From positions 434,001 through 498,000 of the forward strand of contig CAWIDT010000009.1 in assembly GCA_963834945.1 (NCBI GenBank): DNA of 64,000 nucleotides, given 5' to 3'. This DNA comes from R-RK-3 sp963834945 (GTDB taxonomy: Bacteria; Pseudomonadota; Alphaproteobacteria; Rhizobiales; Rhodomicrobiaceae). This document shows positions 34,299 through 44,586 of the stretch, one piece after another (position 1 is the first letter of the stretch; each line of letters begins with the position of its first letter). The position numbers and the translations under genes were made by a program. The notes beneath the pieces were generated by a model that searched no databases, was not told where the DNA came from, and saw nothing but the letters and a program-made list of their open reading frames with translations.

Positions 34299-35473
34299 CT
34301 GCGGTCGGCGGGTTCCAGGCGCAGGACGCGGCCGTTGCGGTTGTCGTCGGTCACGATGTAGAGATAGCCGTCGGGCGCGGAGCGTACATCGCGGATGCGC
34401 TCGTGCAGGTTGGTCAGCAACTGCTCCTGTTCGACGACCTTGGTTCCGTCCAGCCTCAGCCGGCGCAGATGCGTCTTGGCGAGCGCGCCGACGAACAGGT
34501 CGCCCTTCCATTTCGGAAGTTTGTCGCCATGATAGAAGGCCATGCCGCTCGGCGCGATCGACGGCACCCAGTAGATTACCGGCTGTTCCATGCCGGGCAG
34601 GGCGGTCTTGTCCGAGATAATCGAGCCATCATAGTCGATGCCATAGGTGATCTTCGGCCAGCCGTAATTGGCGCCGGGCTTGAGGATGTTCACTTCATCG
34701 CCGCCGCGCGGCCCGTGCTCATGCTGCCAGATTTCCGCCGTTCCCGGACGCAGCGCGATGCCTTGCGAATTGCGGTGCCCGTAAGAGTAGATCTCGGGGC
34801 GGGCGCCCGGCTTGCCGGCGAACGGATTGTCCTTGGGAACCGATCCGTCATCATTGATGCGGACGACGGTGCCGAGATGGTTGCCGATGTTCTGCGCCTC
34901 GTCGCGATGCGAAAAGCGCTCGCCGAGCGTGACGAACAGCGTGCCATCGGGTGCGAAAAGCAGGCGCGAACCGAAATGATTGCCGCCTTGCGTCTTCGGC
35001 CGCGCCTCGAAGATCACTTCAGGGTTTTCCAGACGGTTGCCGGCCAGCCTGGCACGCATCACCGCCGTGTTCGCGCCGCCTTCGCCGGCAGCCGAATAGC
35101 TGAGATAGATGAGGTGGTTCGAGGCGAATTGCGGATGCGGAACCACATCGAGCAGGCCGCCCTGGCCGCGCGCCACCACGTCGGGTGTGCCTGAGACCGG
35201 CTCCGGCTCAAGCTTGCCGTCGCGGATCAGCCGCAGGCGTCCGCCGCGCTCGGTCACCAGCATCCCCCCGTCGGGCAAAAATGCAAGCGACCACGGGTTT
35301 TCCAGCCCTGCCGCGATCTCGATGAGTCGAAAATCCTGCCCCGCCGCCGAATGGTAAATCTGGGCGGAGAACGCGTCGCCCGCCTGCACCAGGATAAACG
35401 CCGCCGGAGCCGCCGCAAGCAGGCCACGCAGCCCTCGTCCCGGTTTCCGGGTGAGGTGACGCCATTGTCTCAA
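34295..35473 (-). CDS. PQQ-dependent sugar dehydrogenase (glucose/sorbosone dehydrogenase family)
   Basis: About 392 residues. I favour the TTG at 35473, placed six bases after AGG and opening into a signal peptide ending near DAFSA-Q; a GTG at 35524 gives a longer form. The mature protein is a six-bladed propeller of the YliI/aldose sugar dehydrogenase family: ENPWSLAFLPDGGMLVTERGGRLR, FGSRLLFAPDGTLFVTLGERF, SYGHRNSQGIALRPGT, EHGPRGGDEVNIL, NYGWPKITYG. Members oxidise aldoses in the periplasm using PQQ. No PQQ synthesis genes are in the window. Confidence 0.9.
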   Translation of the reverse strand: MRQWRHLTRKPGRGLRGLLAAAPAAFILVQAGDAFSAQIYHSAAGQDFRLIEIAAGLENPWSLAFLPDGGMLVTERGGRLRLIRDGKLEPEPVSGTPDVVARGQGGLLDVVPHPQFASNHLIYLSYSAAGEGGANTAVMRARLAGNRLENPEVIFEARPKTQGGNHFGSRLLFAPDGTLFVTLGERFSHRDEAQNIGNHLGTVVRINDDGSVPKDNPFAGKPGARPEIYSYGHRNSQGIALRPGTAEIWQHEHGPRGGDEVNILKPGANYGWPKITYGIDYDGSIISDKTALPGMEQPVIYWVPSIAPSGMAFYHGDKLPKWKGDLFVGALAKTHLRRLRLDGTKVVEQEQLLTNLHERIRDVRSAPDGYLYIVTDDNRNGRVLRLEPADRS

Positions 35474-35598
35474 AATAAACCTCGCCTCAATCTGCTTATG
35501 CGACCATAACCAGTCGCCGATCACGGGGATCGCTTATAAATGAACACTTCCTATTCCCTGGAGTTGTGCCTTCCTCCCGCTTGTTGCAAGGCTTATCG

Positions 35599-36459
35599 AT
35601 GAAGCTTGAACTGTTGTCCGCCATCCCCGATGGCCCGAAGCGGGATGTCAGCATCCTGCTTTTGCACGGCATTTGCCTGGGGGCCTGGGTGTGGAAGGAC
35701 AATTTCATGCCCTATCTCGCCGGACAGGGTTTTCCCGCTTATGCGCTCAGCTTTCGCGGGCATGGCGAAAGCGATGGCGGGGAAGCGGTTGGGCAATGGA
35801 GCGTACGGGATTTCAGCGATGATCTAGCCTGGGCGATCCAGGAGATCGGTGGGCCCGTCGTCGTCGTCGGCCACTCGATGGGCGGGGGCGTCGCGCAATA
35901 TTATCTGCGGCACGGCCGTGAGATGGCGGGACTGGTGCTGATGGCCTCGGTGCCGCCGCATGGCCTGTTGCGGGCGTCGATGTCGATGTTCAACCGCAAT
36001 CCGCGGCTGTGGGAAGAATTGCAGAAGACCCGTCACGGGCGGCTGAAGGACCTGGATCTGGACATGATCGAGCGGGGGCTCTTGTCCGAGCCGATGGCAC
36101 CGCAGCAGCGCAAAGCCTTACTGCGCCGGCTCAACGAGCCCGCCATACAGGCCAGCATCGAGCTGATGGGCCTGCATCCGATCGCGCCATTTCCCTGGCT
36201 TGCGCCGCCCGTCATGGTGGTGGGAGGCGAGCGCGATGATTTCATCCCAGCGACCGACGTGATGCTGACGGGGGTCTATTATGGCGCGACGCCGTCGATC
36301 GTGAGGGGATGCGCGCACGCCATCATGCTGGAACGGAATTGGGAAACCGCGGCCGATCTCGTCTGCGAGTGGCTGATGCGCAGGTTCGCGTCCCGTCAGT
36401 CACCCCGCCGCGCCGCGCCGGAGGGCCGCCACGCCGATCCGGGATCGACGCGCAGCTGA
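35599..36459 (+). CDS. Alpha/beta hydrolase
   Basis: A 286-residue hydrolase. ATG 35599 is preceded by AAGG. Oxyanion HG in LLLHGICLGAWVW, nucleophile elbow GHSMGGG (serine about residue 92), acid in GERDDFIP and catalytic histidine in RGCAHAIMLE give a full triad. Its substrate is unknown. It lies at the 3' side of the leftward ATP-grasp operon and is convergent with it. Confidence 0.88.
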   Translation: MKLELLSAIPDGPKRDVSILLLHGICLGAWVWKDNFMPYLAGQGFPAYALSFRGHGESDGGEAVGQWSVRDFSDDLAWAIQEIGGPVVVVGHSMGGGVAQYYLRHGREMAGLVLMASVPPHGLLRASMSMFNRNPRLWEELQKTRHGRLKDLDLDMIERGLLSEPMAPQQRKALLRRLNEPAIQASIELMGLHPIAPFPWLAPPVMVVGGERDDFIPATDVMLTGVYYGATPSIVRGCAHAIMLERNWETAADLVCEWLMRRFASRQSPRRAAPEGRHADPGSTRS

Positions 36460-36509
36460 ACGAGACTTTATCGGGGCGACGCATAAGGATGCATCGGCGC
36501 GTGAAGGCG

Positions 36510-37400
36510 TCAGCGCGCCGGGGTCGCCAATACCGGCATGACATCGACAGCAACGTCGATGTGGTGCTTGCCGCCTCCCAGCAGCACGCCGGTCACCGGG
36601 CTGACATCCTGGAAATCGCGTCCATAGGCGATGGTGATATGCTCGTCCTTCGGAATCATGTTGTTGGTCGGGTCGAAATCCACCCAGCCGATGCCGGGCG
36701 CCCAGACCGAAGCCCATGCGTGGGAGGCATCCGAGCCGATCAGCTTTTCCTTGCCCGCCGGCGGATAGGTCAGCAGATAGCCGCTGACATAGCGCGCCGG
36801 CAATCCGAAAGCCCGCACCGCCCCGATCAGCAGATGGGCAAAATCCTGACAGACGCCGCGGCCGATTTCGAGCAGCTCGCCGACCGTGGTGGCGACGTCG
36901 GTCGCGGCGTTGTCATATTTGAATTCGGTATGGATGCGGGTGGTGAGATCCCAGGCGCATTCCAGGATCGGGCGGCCGGGCCGGAATGACGGGGCCGCGA
37001 AGGCGATCAGCTCGGGCGTGGTGCCGGTGTGGTGCGACGGCATGGCAAACTGCACCACATCGAGGTCGAACATCTTGTGCGCCGGCGACAGCTCGGCCGC
37101 GACGCTTTCCCAGGCGGCGGATTGTTTGACGTCGAGAGGCGGCGGCGCCTTCACCTCGACGACGCTGCGCGACTGGATGATCAGCTCCGAGTGGCGGCTC
37201 TCGATCGCGACGGCCGAGGCGGGATTGCCGAAATAATCGGTGAAGTCGGTGCGCGACGCGGGAGCCGGTTCGATCACCAAAGAGTGCCGGATGGTGCGCT
37301 GGCGCTCATGTTTGCGGGGGGCCAGATGGACGAGATGGTGAGCTTGAGCCACGGCAGCAGTGTATTGATAGACGGTCTTGTGGCTGACCTCGAAGATCAT
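36510..37400 (-). CDS. Transglutaminase-like cysteine peptidase family protein
   Basis: A 296-residue protein with a bacterial transglutaminase N-terminal beta domain (residues 1-90, FEVSHKTVYQYTAAVAQAHH) and a transglutaminase-like core. The Cys-His-Asp triad is visible: GRGVCQDFAHL (C about residue 178), SHAWASVWAP and VDFDPTNN. Such proteins usually cleave or re-form amide bonds rather than crosslink. Its start overlaps the upstream stop by four bases (ATGA), so it is the last gene of the ATP-grasp operon. Confidence 0.92.
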   Translation of the reverse strand: MIFEVSHKTVYQYTAAVAQAHHLVHLAPRKHERQRTIRHSLVIEPAPASRTDFTDYFGNPASAVAIESRHSELIIQSRSVVEVKAPPPLDVKQSAAWESVAAELSPAHKMFDLDVVQFAMPSHHTGTTPELIAFAAPSFRPGRPILECAWDLTTRIHTEFKYDNAATDVATTVGELLEIGRGVCQDFAHLLIGAVRAFGLPARYVSGYLLTYPPAGKEKLIGSDASHAWASVWAPGIGWVDFDPTNNMIPKDEHITIAYGRDFQDVSPVTGVLLGGGKHHIDVAVDVMPVLATPAR

Positions 37401-39961
37401 GGGCGTGGGCCGAGCCTTGGATAGATCCGCTTCATCTCGTCTTCGGTCAAATTGAAATAGCGGCGGGTGATGACCTCCGAGAGCAGCGGCAACTCTCTCA
37501 CGAGCAGGGTAAACAGCGCCTTAAATGCATCCCGGGAATTGTCTTCGCCGGCCTTGGCAAGCTCATGCGGGTCGGCCAGCTTGACGCGTGTCACAAGGTC
37601 GAGGATCAGCTTGCGCTCCTCGCTTTGCAGGGCGGTGCTTGGACCTTGCGGCAGCGAGCCGAAATGCAGCGAGATCGCCTCAAGCTGGTAGCCGATGCTG
37701 CGCGGATTGGTCTCGTCGACGAGCAGCAGATCGAGCACCAGCGGCAGCACCGGCGCGAAGAGATAGCGCGAGCGGTAGGTGAGAATGCTGTCGGCGACCT
37801 CCAGCGCGAAGGTCAGCCCCGCCGCCTCCGCCGCCTCGCCCTGGCGATCACTGAACAGAGTCGCCAGCAGATCGGACAGATTGGAGGCGCGTTCCAGCCG
37901 CCGGCCGATCTCAAGGAAGTTCCAGCCATAGTTGCGGGTCATGTTTTCCGCCGCCATGCCGTTGAAGGCGGCAAGCGTTTCGATACCCTGATCGAGGCAG
38001 TCCAGCGCTTCGGTCAGGTTTTTCGGCTCCGCCTCGCCGCTCCAGATCGGCGAGGTCTGGAAACGCTGCAAAGTGCGCCACAGCTCTACCGAAAGCCGGT
38101 CGCGGATGAGGCTGGCGACGTGGTGGATGTTTTCCAGCGTCCGCACGACTCCGTAGCGCCGGCCGCGGCCAGACATCAGCGTGCGGGCGCGCTGCTCGAT
38201 GGCCGCGCCCTGCTTTTTGAGGGCGATCACGCTTTCGTCCTTGGCCAGGAGGACGTCCAATGCCTTGGTGACCACATCGCGGTGCTGGAAGGCGGCGGTG
38301 TCGGGATCGAGCCGGCCGAGCGCGCCGCGCAACAGCCGCATGGTCCAGTCGGCACGCTCGACATAACGGCCCAGCCAGAAGAGATTGTCGGCGATGCGGC
38401 TGCGCAGCCCGGTGCCGCCGCGGGTGATCTTGGGGGCGTCCAGACTGAGGCGAAGCCGGCTCGCATGGGCCGGGACATCGGCGTCGGAGGTGACCCACAC
38501 ATCGCGCGAGCGCCCTTCCGGCACGTAAATGGCGACCTCGCTGTCATCGACCAGATCGAGCGCGATGCCGCCTGGCATCACCTGATATTCGCCATCGACG
38601 AGCGCCGCATAGAGGCGCAGGACGCAACTGCGCGCCTGCAGCCCGTCGGCGCCCCAGGAGGGCGTGGTGGCGAAGGCGGATTTCTCTTCGGCGACGTAGT
38701 TGTAGCCGTGAATGGCGAGGTCCTGGCGCAGCGCCTCCAGCTCGGCGCCGGAGAGTTTTGATGGAATGACCGGCGCGCGTGCCCGTCCCGGCCGGCCCGT
38801 GCCTTCCTGCACCGGCCGGATGGCGACCGCGTCGAAATTGTCGAAGACATGCTGGCGCGATTTCGGATCGCCGAGCCACCAGCGGGGATAGTCCCGCATC
38901 GCCAGATCTTCGCACAGCACCTCGCGGCACAGCTCGGGCAGATACGGCCCCAGTCCGCGATTTTCCATGACCGCCGTGCCGAGGGCGTTGGTCACCAGAT
39001 CGGGGTGGTGCCGGACGGCCTGCACGAAGCCGACAGGCCCCAGATACCCGCCCGCGTCGAGTTCGAGCGGGTCCGCCTGGGTGCCGTCGACGCAGCGCAG
39101 CAGGAGATCGATGGGGCGCAGGCCCTCAAGCGTCTTCATGTAGGAGCGATTGCCGACGATGCGCAGGTCGCCGCCCTCGACCAGCAGCAGGCTGAGGTAG
39201 CGGGCGATATAGGCATGGCCGAAATAATCCTCGTGCCGGGCGCCCGGCGTCAGCAACGCAATGGAGGCGTCGTCACGGCCGGCGCGCGCCAGCAGCTCGC
39301 CCTGAACCGCGCTGAAATAGGGCGCCAGCCGCAGCGCCTTGGAATCCCGGAACAGGTCGCTGGAGACATGCGAATGCGCGATGCGGTTGGCCAGCGCGAA
39401 GCCCGTCCCGGCAATCGTCTCGGTGTGATTGTCGAGAATGTGCCACGCGCCATCGGCGCCGCGCAGGAAATCAGCGGCGTAGAAGGTCAGCCGCCCCCGG
39501 CCCGCCGCCGCACCGCTCAGCGGGCGCAGAAATGCCGGATCGGCGAGCATCAGCTGCGGCGGGATGCGTCCGGCACGCATCAGCGCCTGATCGCCGTAGA
39601 TGTCGCCAAGCAGCTCGCTGCTGAGCCGGGCGCGCTGAATGACCGCCCGCTCCAACGCCTGCCACTCGGATGGCGAGACGATCAGCGGGATGAGATCGAT
39701 CCGCCAGGGTTCGTCCGGCCCGTGCGCCGGCGCCAGCAGGTCCTGGGCAATGCCGTTCTCGCGCACGAGCCGGCGCAATTTTTCCGCCCGTTGCGCCTGC
39801 TCGGCGCGCTCGAAGGTGCCGAAGCGCTTTGCGAATGGCTGCCAATGTGGACGGATCACCCCTTGCGCGTCCACCATCTCGTCGAAGCGATGGCCATCCG
39901 CAGCATACCCAGCGAATGGATCTTCGCTTTGCGTGCCGATCCCTTCGATCATCGTGGTCAT
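37397..39961 (-). CDS. Fused circularly permuted ATP-grasp and alpha-E protein
   Basis: About 854 residues (start uncertain; ATG 39997 and 39952 are alternatives). The N-terminal two thirds is a circularly permuted ATP-grasp (FDEMVDAQGVIRPHWQPFAKRFG, LLLVEGGDLRIVGNRSYMKTLEG, DLVTNALGTAVMENRGLGPYLPELC, SKLSGAELEALRQDL, ARSCVLRLYAALVDGEYQVMPGG). The last 310 residues are an alpha-E helical domain (LRSRIADNLFWLGRYVERADWTMRLLR). ATP-grasp enzymes join a carboxylate to an amine with ATP; alpha-E domains accompany them. The same two functions are separate proteins at 43534 and 44583, so the operon carries a split set and a fused set. Confidence 0.93.
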   Translation of the reverse strand: MTTMIEGIGTQSEDPFAGYAADGHRFDEMVDAQGVIRPHWQPFAKRFGTFERAEQAQRAEKLRRLVRENGIAQDLLAPAHGPDEPWRIDLIPLIVSPSEWQALERAVIQRARLSSELLGDIYGDQALMRAGRIPPQLMLADPAFLRPLSGAAAGRGRLTFYAADFLRGADGAWHILDNHTETIAGTGFALANRIAHSHVSSDLFRDSKALRLAPYFSAVQGELLARAGRDDASIALLTPGARHEDYFGHAYIARYLSLLLVEGGDLRIVGNRSYMKTLEGLRPIDLLLRCVDGTQADPLELDAGGYLGPVGFVQAVRHHPDLVTNALGTAVMENRGLGPYLPELCREVLCEDLAMRDYPRWWLGDPKSRQHVFDNFDAVAIRPVQEGTGRPGRARAPVIPSKLSGAELEALRQDLAIHGYNYVAEEKSAFATTPSWGADGLQARSCVLRLYAALVDGEYQVMPGGIALDLVDDSEVAIYVPEGRSRDVWVTSDADVPAHASRLRLSLDAPKITRGGTGLRSRIADNLFWLGRYVERADWTMRLLRGALGRLDPDTAAFQHRDVVTKALDVLLAKDESVIALKKQGAAIEQRARTLMSGRGRRYGVVRTLENIHHVASLIRDRLSVELWRTLQRFQTSPIWSGEAEPKNLTEALDCLDQGIETLAAFNGMAAENMTRNYGWNFLEIGRRLERASNLSDLLATLFSDRQGEAAEAAGLTFALEVADSILTYRSRYLFAPVLPLVLDLLLVDETNPRSIGYQLEAISLHFGSLPQGPSTALQSEERKLILDLVTRVKLADPHELAKAGEDNSRDAFKALFTLLVRELPLLSEVITRRYFNLTEDEMKRIYPRLGPRP

Positions 39962-40166
39962 AATGTATGGAGTGATCCCATTTGTGAGCTGCTTCAACCT
40001 TCGGAACCGGACACGGTTTCCAACGGTGGGCTTGCAAGCATCACGCTAAACGTCCCGTGCTCAAGCATAGCACCGGGTGTAAAGCCACGCCAGCCAGCTA
40101 GCCCCCGAGGCCGGGGCAAGGCTGGGCGCTTGTTGAAAATTTGTCACTTTTCCGGGCGCGTCCCCA

Positions 40167-43100
40167 TCATCGCGGCAGCCGCATATCCAATGTAAACGGG
40201 TATTCGGGATTGATTTTCGCCGGGCGGATCGTTGCGGCGCCGGGGCTGTGTCCGATGGTTTCAAAGCGCGTCATGCGACGGCTTTCGGCCTCATAGGCGT
40301 TCACGGGGAACGTGTCGAAGGCGCGCCCGCCAGGGTGGACGACGTGGTAGCGGCAGCCGCCGATCGACCGGCCGCTCCAGCTGTCGACGACGTCGAAGAC
40401 CAGCGGCGTATGCGGCGCGATGGTCGGATGCAGCGCCGAAGCGGGCTGCCAGGCGCGGAAACGCACCCCGGCGACGAACTCTTCATTCGTGCCGGTCGAT
40501 GTGAGCGGCAGGGTGCGGCCGTTGCAGGTAACGATATGCCGGTCCGGCGTCATGCGGGCGACCTTCACCTGCAAGCGTTCCAGCGAGGAATCCACATAGC
40601 GGGCGGTGCCGCCGACCACGCCTTCCTCTCCCAGCACGTGCCAGGGTTCGAGCGCCTGACGCAATTCGAGCTGCATGCCGCCATGCTGGGCGGTGCCGCA
40701 AAGCGGGAAGCGGAATTCGAAATGCGGCGCGAACCATTCCGCCTCGATCGGGAAGCCGGCGGCTTTCACCTCGTCCACGACGGAAAGCAGATCCTGCCAG
40801 ATGTAATGCGGCAGCATGAAGCGGTCATGCAATTCGGTGCCCCAGCGCACCAGCTTGGCCTTATAGGGCTGCTCCCAGAAGCGGGCCACCAGGGCGCGCA
40901 GCAGGAGCTGCTGCGCCAGGCTCATCTGCGCGTGCGGCGGCATCTCGAAAGAGCGGAACTCGACGAGGCCCAGGCGTCCGGTCGGGCCATCGGGCGAATA
41001 GAGCTTGTCGATGCAGATTTCCGCCCGGTGGGTATTGCCGGTGACATCGACAAGCAGATTGCGGAACAGCCGGTCCACCAGCCATGGGGGGATGTGGCCA
41101 TTGGCCGGATCAGGCACCTGGGCGAGCGCGATCTCCATCTCATAGAGCTGCTCGTGGCGCGCCTCGTCGATGCGGGGCGCCTGGCTGGTCGGGCCGATGA
41201 ACAGGCCGGAAAACAGATAGGAAAGGGCAGGGTGGTTCTGCCAGAAGGTGATGAGGCTGGCGAGCAGATCGGGCCGGCGCAGGAACGGGCTGTCCGGCGG
41301 CGTCATGCCGCCCAGCACGATGTGATTGCCGCCTCCGGTGCCCGAATGGCGGCCGTCCAGCATGAATTTCTCGGTGCCGAGCCGGGTCTTGTGCGCTTCC
41401 TCATAGACCGCCGTGGTGATGTCGACGGCCTGGTTCCAACTGGTGGCGGGATGAATGTTCACCTCGATGACGCCAGGGTCGGGCGTCACCTTGATGACGT
41501 TGAGACGGGCATCGAAAGGCGGCGTGTAGCCCTCGACATGCACCTTCAGCCCGGTATGGGCGGCCGTATCCTCGACGGCGGCGATCAGCGCGGCATAGTC
41601 CTCGGCATCGATCACCGGCGGCATGAACACCTGCAGATGCCCGTCGCGCGGCTCGATCGTCAGCGCGGTGCGCACCGATCCCACCACCTCCTGCGGGGCA
41701 GTCGGGGCATCGGCGGGCACTTCCAGAGTCACCGCGCGGCGGTTGATCAAGAGCACTTCGCGGCGCGGCAACGGACGCTGCTGCGTCATCGGGTCGGCCG
41801 GGATGATGTGCGGGAAACTGGATGGCGGTACATAGGCAAGGCCGCTGAGCGGCAGGCGGAAGCCGGCGGGCGAATCGCCGGGGATGAGGAACAGCTTCTC
41901 GCGGCGCAGCGCCCAGCGCTCCGTCACCCAGCGGCGGCCGCGCTCCTGCGAATGCCAGACCTGGATCGGCAGCACATAGCTGGTGGCCGTCTCGATGCCC
42001 CGGTCGAAAACGCGGATCAGCCTTGCGCGCTCGGCCGGATCTTCGAGCTTGTTGGTCTTGGCTTCCAGATTGACCGGCAGCTTTTGCTCAACGAGCAGGA
42101 AATGCGCCGGATCTTCATAGGCGGGAACGGCGCTGTTCTTCGGCAGGCCGAGCATTTCGGTCAGCCCGACGGCAAAGCGCTTTGCGTCCTCGATCGTGGC
42201 CGGCGTTTCCGGCATTTCGTCGTCGATGAGCGATGCATCCTGCCAGAGCGGCTCGCCATCGCCCCGCCAATAGACGGCGAACGCCCAACGCGGCAACTGC
42301 TCGCCCGGATACCACTTGCCCTGTCCGTAGTGCAAGAGGCCGCCCGGCGCGAAGCGGCTGCGGAGCCGGCGGATCAGCTCTTCCGCATAGGCACGCTTGG
42401 TGGGGCCGACGGCGGCCGTGTTCCATTCGGCGGCCTCCATGTCGTCGGCCGAGACGAAGGTCGGTTCGCCGCCCATGGAGAGCCGCACGTCGCCCGCCTG
42501 GAGGCGGCGGTCCACCTCATGGCCGGCGCTGGCGATCGCGGCCCATTGCTCCTCGCTATAGGGCTTCGTCACGCGAGGGGATTCGGCGATGCGCGTCACC
42601 GCCATCTCGAAGGAGAACTCGACTTCCGCCTGTTCGTGGCCGCCCGAGATCGGCGCGGCGCTCATCGGACTTGGGGTCGCGGCGAGCGGAATGTGGCCCT
42701 CGCCGGCGAGCAGCCCCGAAGTCGGGTCGAGCCCGACCCAGCCGGCGCCGGGCAGGTAGACCTCCGCCCAGGCGTGCAGATCGGTGAAGTCTGTGGAGGG
42801 GCCGGCGGGACCGTCCAGCGGTTTCACATCGGGAACGAGCTGGATCAGATAGCCGGAGACGAAGCGGGCGGCCAGGCCATAATGGCGCAGGATCTGCACC
42901 AGCAGCCAGCCGCTGTCGCGGCACGAGCCGGCGCCGGTTCGCAGCGTCTCCTCCGGCGTCTGCACGCCCGGCTCCATGCGGATCAGATAATTGACGTCAT
43001 GCTGGATGTGCCGGTTCAGCTCGATCAGAAAGTCGATCGAGATTTTGGAGTCGAATTTCAGGCCGGCGAGGTAGTCCTTCAGCAGCGGCCCTACGGGGAT

Positions 43101-43460
43101 CGGCTCCAGATAGGGGCCGAGTTCCTTTTTAAGCGTCTCCTCATAGAGAAACGGCCAGTCGCGGGCATAGTCGTCGACGAAGAAATCGAACGGGTTGATG
43201 ACCGCCATATCGGCGACGAGATCCACGGTGACGCTGAATTCGCGGGTCTTCTCGGGGATGACGAGGCGGGCCAGGTAATTGCCGAAAGGGTCCTGCTGCC
43301 AATTGAGGAAATGCTCCTTCGGCGTTAGGGAAAGCGAATAGCTCAGGATCGGCGTGCGGCAATGCGGCGCGGGACGCAGCCGGATGATTTGCGGCCCCAT
43401 CGCGGTCAGGCGATCATAGTGATATTCGGTCTTGTGCGTCAGCGCGATGTGCAGTGTCAT
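40167..43460 (-). CDS. Large transglutaminase-like protein with DUF2126
   Basis: A 1097-residue protein. The ATG at 43460 (AGAGGG just before) gives the canonical start MTLHIALTHKTEYHYDRLTAMGPQ, rejecting an earlier in-frame ATG. Residues 1-160 are the transglutaminase N-terminal domain; the core has GAGSCRDSGWLLVQ, LHAWAEVYLPGAGWVGLDPTSG (Cys-His-Asp). The remaining 700 or so residues are DUF2126, with WYPGEQLPRWAF and the conserved GRHSGTGGGNHIVLGG, a glutamine-synthetase-like fold predicted to act as an amidoligase. One protein thus joins a possible ligase to a possible peptidase. It is the middle gene of the operon. Confidence 0.93.
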   Translation of the reverse strand: MTLHIALTHKTEYHYDRLTAMGPQIIRLRPAPHCRTPILSYSLSLTPKEHFLNWQQDPFGNYLARLVIPEKTREFSVTVDLVADMAVINPFDFFVDDYARDWPFLYEETLKKELGPYLEPIPVGPLLKDYLAGLKFDSKISIDFLIELNRHIQHDVNYLIRMEPGVQTPEETLRTGAGSCRDSGWLLVQILRHYGLAARFVSGYLIQLVPDVKPLDGPAGPSTDFTDLHAWAEVYLPGAGWVGLDPTSGLLAGEGHIPLAATPSPMSAAPISGGHEQAEVEFSFEMAVTRIAESPRVTKPYSEEQWAAIASAGHEVDRRLQAGDVRLSMGGEPTFVSADDMEAAEWNTAAVGPTKRAYAEELIRRLRSRFAPGGLLHYGQGKWYPGEQLPRWAFAVYWRGDGEPLWQDASLIDDEMPETPATIEDAKRFAVGLTEMLGLPKNSAVPAYEDPAHFLLVEQKLPVNLEAKTNKLEDPAERARLIRVFDRGIETATSYVLPIQVWHSQERGRRWVTERWALRREKLFLIPGDSPAGFRLPLSGLAYVPPSSFPHIIPADPMTQQRPLPRREVLLINRRAVTLEVPADAPTAPQEVVGSVRTALTIEPRDGHLQVFMPPVIDAEDYAALIAAVEDTAAHTGLKVHVEGYTPPFDARLNVIKVTPDPGVIEVNIHPATSWNQAVDITTAVYEEAHKTRLGTEKFMLDGRHSGTGGGNHIVLGGMTPPDSPFLRRPDLLASLITFWQNHPALSYLFSGLFIGPTSQAPRIDEARHEQLYEMEIALAQVPDPANGHIPPWLVDRLFRNLLVDVTGNTHRAEICIDKLYSPDGPTGRLGLVEFRSFEMPPHAQMSLAQQLLLRALVARFWEQPYKAKLVRWGTELHDRFMLPHYIWQDLLSVVDEVKAAGFPIEAEWFAPHFEFRFPLCGTAQHGGMQLELRQALEPWHVLGEEGVVGGTARYVDSSLERLQVKVARMTPDRHIVTCNGRTLPLTSTGTNEEFVAGVRFRAWQPASALHPTIAPHTPLVFDVVDSWSGRSIGGCRYHVVHPGGRAFDTFPVNAYEAESRRMTRFETIGHSPGAATIRPAKINPEYPFTLDMRLPR

Positions 43461-43533
43461 GAACCCTCTCAGCAAGCTGCCCCAGCCGCTGCCGGTCCTG
43501 TGCGCCGACGTGCCCGGCCCGCTCGCGTTCCGA

Positions 43534-44586
43534 TTACCCTTGCGTCTGGAATTGGCCCGATGCGCCAGCCTGAGACTCAAACAGATTTTCCGCTGTCACC
43601 ATAGGCTCGTCATCCGCGGCGGCCGACGGGTCCTGCTGATGGCCGAAAAAGGCGGTGCCCAGCTCCGATGTCAATTCCATCAGCTCGCGCTGGACCCAAT
43701 CGTTGAAATTGTGCAGGCCGACGAGCAGGTCGGCGTTGTTCGGCACTTTGCGCAGATCGGTCTGAAAGCGTTCGACGCGGTCGAAGGCGCTCTGGGCGTT
43801 GCGCAGGCGGAAGGTGCTGCGAAGCTGGCTTACCATGCGCTGGATTTCGCCGGCGCAAAATGAGATCGATCGCGGCAGCCTGGTGTCGAAGATGAGGAAA
43901 CGCGCAACGTCGGCGGGTTCGAATCCGCGCGATTGGGCACGCCGGTAGGAATGGTAGGCCGAGGCCGAGCGCAGCAGCGCGTTCCAGAGCCCGGCCTGCT
44001 GCTCGGCCGTGACATCGGACATGCCGGTGGCGCGCTGGGCGAATTGCACGTCGAGCAGGCGGCTGGTCTGGTCGGCGCGCTCGATGAACTGGCCGAGGCG
44101 GAAGAACGGCCAGCTCTCGTCCCGGTAGAGCGTGCTCTCGGCGACGCCGATCTCGGCATAGCAGCCGCGCTTGATCATGTCGCAACTGCGCGACAGCCGG
44201 GATTCGGAGAAGTCGCTCTCGCCCAGGCTGAGCAGGCGCGTGTAGAAATCGTTGATCTGGGTCCACATGTCGGTGGAGATCAGCGGCCGCAGAGCGCGCG
44301 CATTCTCGCGAGCGGCGCGAACGCTTGCCTGAATAGAGGAGTGGTTCTCCAGCCAGGTGACGTAATAGGCGATGACGTTGGAGGCGGTGGCCTCGTCATA
44401 TTTCTTGGCGAAATTCTCCTGGTCGGAATAGAGCGCGATGATCCAGGCCCAGCTGTCATTGTTCGGCCGTCCGCGCTGGAAGGAGGAGTGCGCCTCCAGG
44501 ATGCGCGCCATGCTTTCCGCCCGCTCCAGATAGCGCGCAAGCCAGAATACGCTTTCGGCATGGCGGGAGAGCAGCGTCGTCGTCAC
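43534..44586 (-). CDS. Alpha-E domain protein
   Basis: A 350-residue all-helical protein opening with LLSRHAESVFWLARYLERAESMARILEAH, the alpha-E signature, with further RADQTSRLLDVQF repeats. The family is always found with circularly permuted ATP-grasp enzymes and transglutaminases. Its start overlaps the stop of the ATP-grasp gene (44583-44586, ATGA). No catalytic activity is established for alpha-E; it may scaffold or add a further peptide-modifying step. Confidence 0.93.
   Translation of the reverse strand: MTTTLLSRHAESVFWLARYLERAESMARILEAHSSFQRGRPNNDSWAWIIALYSDQENFAKKYDEATASNVIAYYVTWLENHSSIQASVRAARENARALRPLISTDMWTQINDFYTRLLSLGESDFSESRLSRSCDMIKRGCYAEIGVAESTLYRDESWPFFRLGQFIERADQTSRLLDVQFAQRATGMSDVTAEQQAGLWNALLRSASAYHSYRRAQSRGFEPADVARFLIFDTRLPRSISFCAGEIQRMVSQLRSTFRLRNAQSAFDRVERFQTDLRKVPNNADLLVGLHNFNDWVQRELMELTSELGTAFFGHQQDPSAAADDEPMVTAENLFESQAGASGQFQTQG

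Noticed and set aside
38849..40195. A 448-codon rightward frame opposite the fused ATP-grasp gene
   Set aside because: Antisense shadow of a well-conserved gene.
40248..43328. A 1026-codon rightward frame opposite the DUF2126 protein
   Set aside because: Shadow of the conserved leftward gene; composition is Arg/Gly/His/Asp-rich as in antisense frames.
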